This document shows, in pieces, positions 4,203-5,837 of a stretch of 5,837 nt of DNA (its first letter is position 1; every line of letters starts with the position of its first letter). Location of the stretch: the NCBI GenBank assembly GCA_934678955.1, contig CAKUSI010000252.1:1-5837 (forward strand). Reading direction: 5' to 3'. Origin of the DNA: an uncultured Austwickia sp. Lineage in GTDB: Bacteria; Actinomycetota; Actinomycetes; Actinomycetales; Dermatophilaceae. The notes beneath the pieces are model-generated. The model made no database searches and was not told where the DNA came from. It saw only the letters and a list, made by a program, of their open reading frames with translations. A program made the position numbers and the translations under genes.

Positions 4203-5615
4203 ATGGTCTCTCAGAACGCGCCAGAACTCGCCCTGCACGCCGTCGCCGCCGACGCTGCAGTCCTTGCCGGACCGGCGGCGTCCAAGCCAGTTGACCGGCG
4301 TCGGATGTGGCGGCGCCAGCGGGTCGCGGGTCTCGTGGGGCTCGGTGTGGCGGCGTGCCTGGGCAGTGTCGCGCTCGTCCTCGCGATCCAGGAGGCGACG
4401 CCTTTCGTTGGCAGGGTCGGGGCGCTTACCGCCTTGTCGTCAGTGGCCGCGGTGGTGGGCACGTCCCTGATGCTGTTCCTTCTGCTGCTGGTCACCCGGT
4501 GGCCGGTGCTGGAGCGGGCGTTTGGCCAAGATCGCCTCGTGGCCTGGCACAAGAAGGTCGCGCCCTGGTCGATCTGGCTGATAGTCGCCCACGTGCTGCT
4601 GATCGTCACCGCGAACGCGATGGAGGCCAACGCGGCCTGGCTTGCCGGCATCAGTCTCGTCGTGGGGAAGTACCCGGGCATCGTGCCTGCGATCGCCGGC
4701 CTGCTGGCGATGGTGGCCGCCGGCCTCACCTCGTGGCGACGGCTCCGCGGGCGGCTGCGGCACGAGACGTGGTGGACCGTGCACCTGTTCACCTACCTGG
4801 GGGTCGTCCTGGCCTTCTTCCACCAGGTCGTTGCCGGGGACACGTTCTCGAAGGGAGCCTCCCGGACGTTCTGGGTCGCGCTGTATGCCCTCGTCCTGGG
4901 GCTCATCGTGTGGAACCGCCTGCTGGTCCCGGCCGTCCGCTCGGCCCGCCACCGCCTGGTCGTCACCGACGTCGTGCGCGAGTCCGATGACGTGGTCTCG
5001 GTGTGGATGACCGGCCGAAACCTCGCACGTCTGCGGCTGCAGCCGGGACAGTTCCTCAACTTACGGTTCCGGCACCGCGGGCTCGCCTACGAGGCGCACC
5101 CTTTCTCTGTGTCCGCCGCCGACGGGGAGCGGTTGCGGATCACCGTCAAGGCGCTGGGTGACGCCTCCACGGCGCTGGCAGGGATACCTCAAGGCACCGG
5201 TGTGACGTTCGAAGGACCCTACGGGGCGATGACCCCGGCACGGGTTGAGGGGTCCCGATACATTCTCATCGCCGGGGGCGTGGGAATCGGCCCGATCGTG
5301 TCCCTCGCCCAGGGACTCACCTCGCATGACGCCGTCGTCGACGTCGTCTACCGGGCCTCCCTCCCGGAAGACCTCGTCCTCACCGACGAACTCCGGAAGC
5401 TGGAGACCGAGGCCGCCCTCCGGCTCCACCTCCTCGCAGGGCCCCGCACCCTCCACCCCCTGAGCCCCGATCACCTCCGCTCACTGCTCGGCGACTTCAC
5501 CGACGCCACCGTGTTCGTGTGCGGCCCCGAGTCCCTCAACATGCGGGTCACGGAGTCAGCGCGGGCGCTCGGCGTGCCCGCGTCCCGCATCCACCGCGAA
5601 GTGTTCGACCTCTGA
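4203..5615 (+). CDS. Ferric reductase/NADPH oxidase-like membrane flavocytochrome
   Basis: This 470-residue membrane protein is predicted to pass electrons from cytoplasmic NAD(P)H through FAD and two hemes across the membrane. After a polar N-terminus come about six membrane segments (roughly 43-63, 72-98, 118-136, 158-176, 190-208, 222-243), the ferric reductase-like domain. Histidine pairs H116/H130 and H194/H207 are spaced as in bis-heme NOX/FRE proteins. The soluble half has an FAD-binding barrel (about 250-345) with HPFSVSA (299-305), then a nucleotide-binding domain with GGVGIGP (358-364) and VCGPESL (439-445), ending in REVFDL near the usual C-terminal aromatic residue. The gene starts 27 nt after tetR and has its own promoter and operator, nearly identical to those of the monooxygenase. 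It lacks EF-hands and is of normal length for bacterial members. The acceptor is unknown: Fe(III), oxygen, a quinone or a periplasmic partner are all possible. Co-regulation with a hydroxylase argues for a redox role beyond iron uptake. Confidence 0.9.
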   Translation: MVSQNAPELALHAVAADAAVLAGPAASKPVDRRRMWRRQRVAGLVGLGVAACLGSVALVLAIQEATPFVGRVGALTALSSVAAVVGTSLMLFLLLLVTRWPVLERAFGQDRLVAWHKKVAPWSIWLIVAHVLLIVTANAMEANAAWLAGISLVVGKYPGIVPAIAGLLAMVAAGLTSWRRLRGRLRHETWWTVHLFTYLGVVLAFFHQVVAGDTFSKGASRTFWVALYALVLGLIVWNRLLVPAVRSARHRLVVTDVVRESDDVVSVWMTGRNLARLRLQPGQFLNLRFRHRGLAYEAHPFSVSAADGERLRITVKALGDASTALAGIPQGTGVTFEGPYGAMTPARVEGSRYILIAGGVGIGPIVSLAQGLTSHDAVVDVVYRASLPEDLVLTDELRKLETEAALRLHLLAGPRTLHPLSPDHLRSLLGDFTDATVFVCGPESLNMRVTESARALGVPASRIHREVFDL

Positions 5616-5837
5616 CACCCCCCAGCCACAGCCGCGAACCGGCTAAGGGGAACAGGATTTCCTCCGCTTACCTCCGTCGGCGCACAATGCCCCCAGAACT
5701 GTGTTGACAAAGGCTTTCGTCACCCCGGAGTCCGATCGCGGAAGCTTGAATGGGAGACCGGACCCCGGGTTCCGCAGTTGGTGGGCAGATGAATCGCCTG
5801 AATTGGCGGGTTGACTAGGTCGAACGCGTGGTTTGGG
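5616..5837. other. Downstream tail, no supported gene
   Basis: No gene is supported in the last 222 bases. An imperfect 16-bp palindrome (CGGA-C-CCCGGG-T-TCCG) lies at 5759-5774. A perfect TTGACA occurs at 5704-5709 but has no good -10 at 16-19 bp. If it belongs to a promoter, the gene lies beyond the right edge. Confidence 0.45.
5630..5644 (+). terminator. Weak hairpin after the flavocytochrome gene
   Basis: AGCCG (5630-5634) pairs with CGGCT (5640-5644) over the loop CGAAC, starting 14 nt after the stop at 5615. The stem is short and no T-tract follows, so termination here is only a possibility. Confidence 0.3.

Noticed and set aside
2993..4204. 403-codon open frame on the minus strand opposite methyltransferase and tetR
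   Set aside because: It is Pro/Arg/Ser-rich without motifs, and both plus-strand genes it covers have strong family signatures.
5704..5736. Promoter with TTGACA at 5704-5709
   Set aside because: The -35 is perfect, but the nearest -10-like hexamer (TCCGAT, 5731-5736) is 21 bp away, which is too far.
5795..5808. CGCC-TGAATT-GGCG hairpin
   Set aside because: A 4-bp stem is too short to interpret in GC-rich DNA.
5789..5818. Nine-codon open frame as a leader peptide
   Set aside because: It has only a weak purine stretch upstream and no regulatory codon run, and the downstream gene is outside the window.

Overview
The base composition is strongly GC-rich, third codon positions are mostly G or C, and one gene appears to be read from a leaderless transcript. 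Together these point to a high-GC actinobacterium. No gene here identifies the genus, and no RNA gene, insertion sequence or CRISPR array is visible.

Layout. Positions 1-319 hold no supported gene. A class I SAM-dependent methyltransferase (320-913, +) follows, with a hairpin just after its stop. Positions 914-1397 are intergenic and repeat-rich, with a perfect 14-bp inverted repeat at 982-1046. A group A FAD-dependent aromatic monooxygenase lies on the minus strand (1398-2924). A 70-bp divergent intergenic region separates it from a second methyltransferase (2995-3597, +), which is translationally coupled to a TetR-family repressor (3597-4175, +). A six-helix ferric-reductase/NADPH-oxidase-like flavocytochrome follows (4203-5615, +). 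The last 222 bases are non-coding as far as can be seen.

How it fits together. The inverted repeat AATGAGAC-N6-GTCTCATT occurs perfectly twice: in front of the monooxygenase (2934-2957) and in front of the flavocytochrome (4171-4192). A weaker third copy (GAGAC-N6-GTCTC, 2979-2994) abuts the start codon of the second methyltransferase. Each copy overlaps a plausible -10 hexamer. The simplest reading is a self-contained regulon in which the TetR protein represses the monooxygenase, the methyltransferase-tetR operon (itself included) and the membrane oxidoreductase until a ligand releases it.

The enzyme set (hydroxylase, methyltransferase, membrane flavohaem electron-transfer protein) suggests a ligand-induced response to an aromatic or quinone-like, redox-active compound, possibly an antibiotic or xenobiotic. 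The regulation is read directly from sequence symmetry. The substrate and the physiological role are inference. The first methyltransferase is a diverged paralogue of the second but has no copy of the operator, so its membership of the regulon is not shown.
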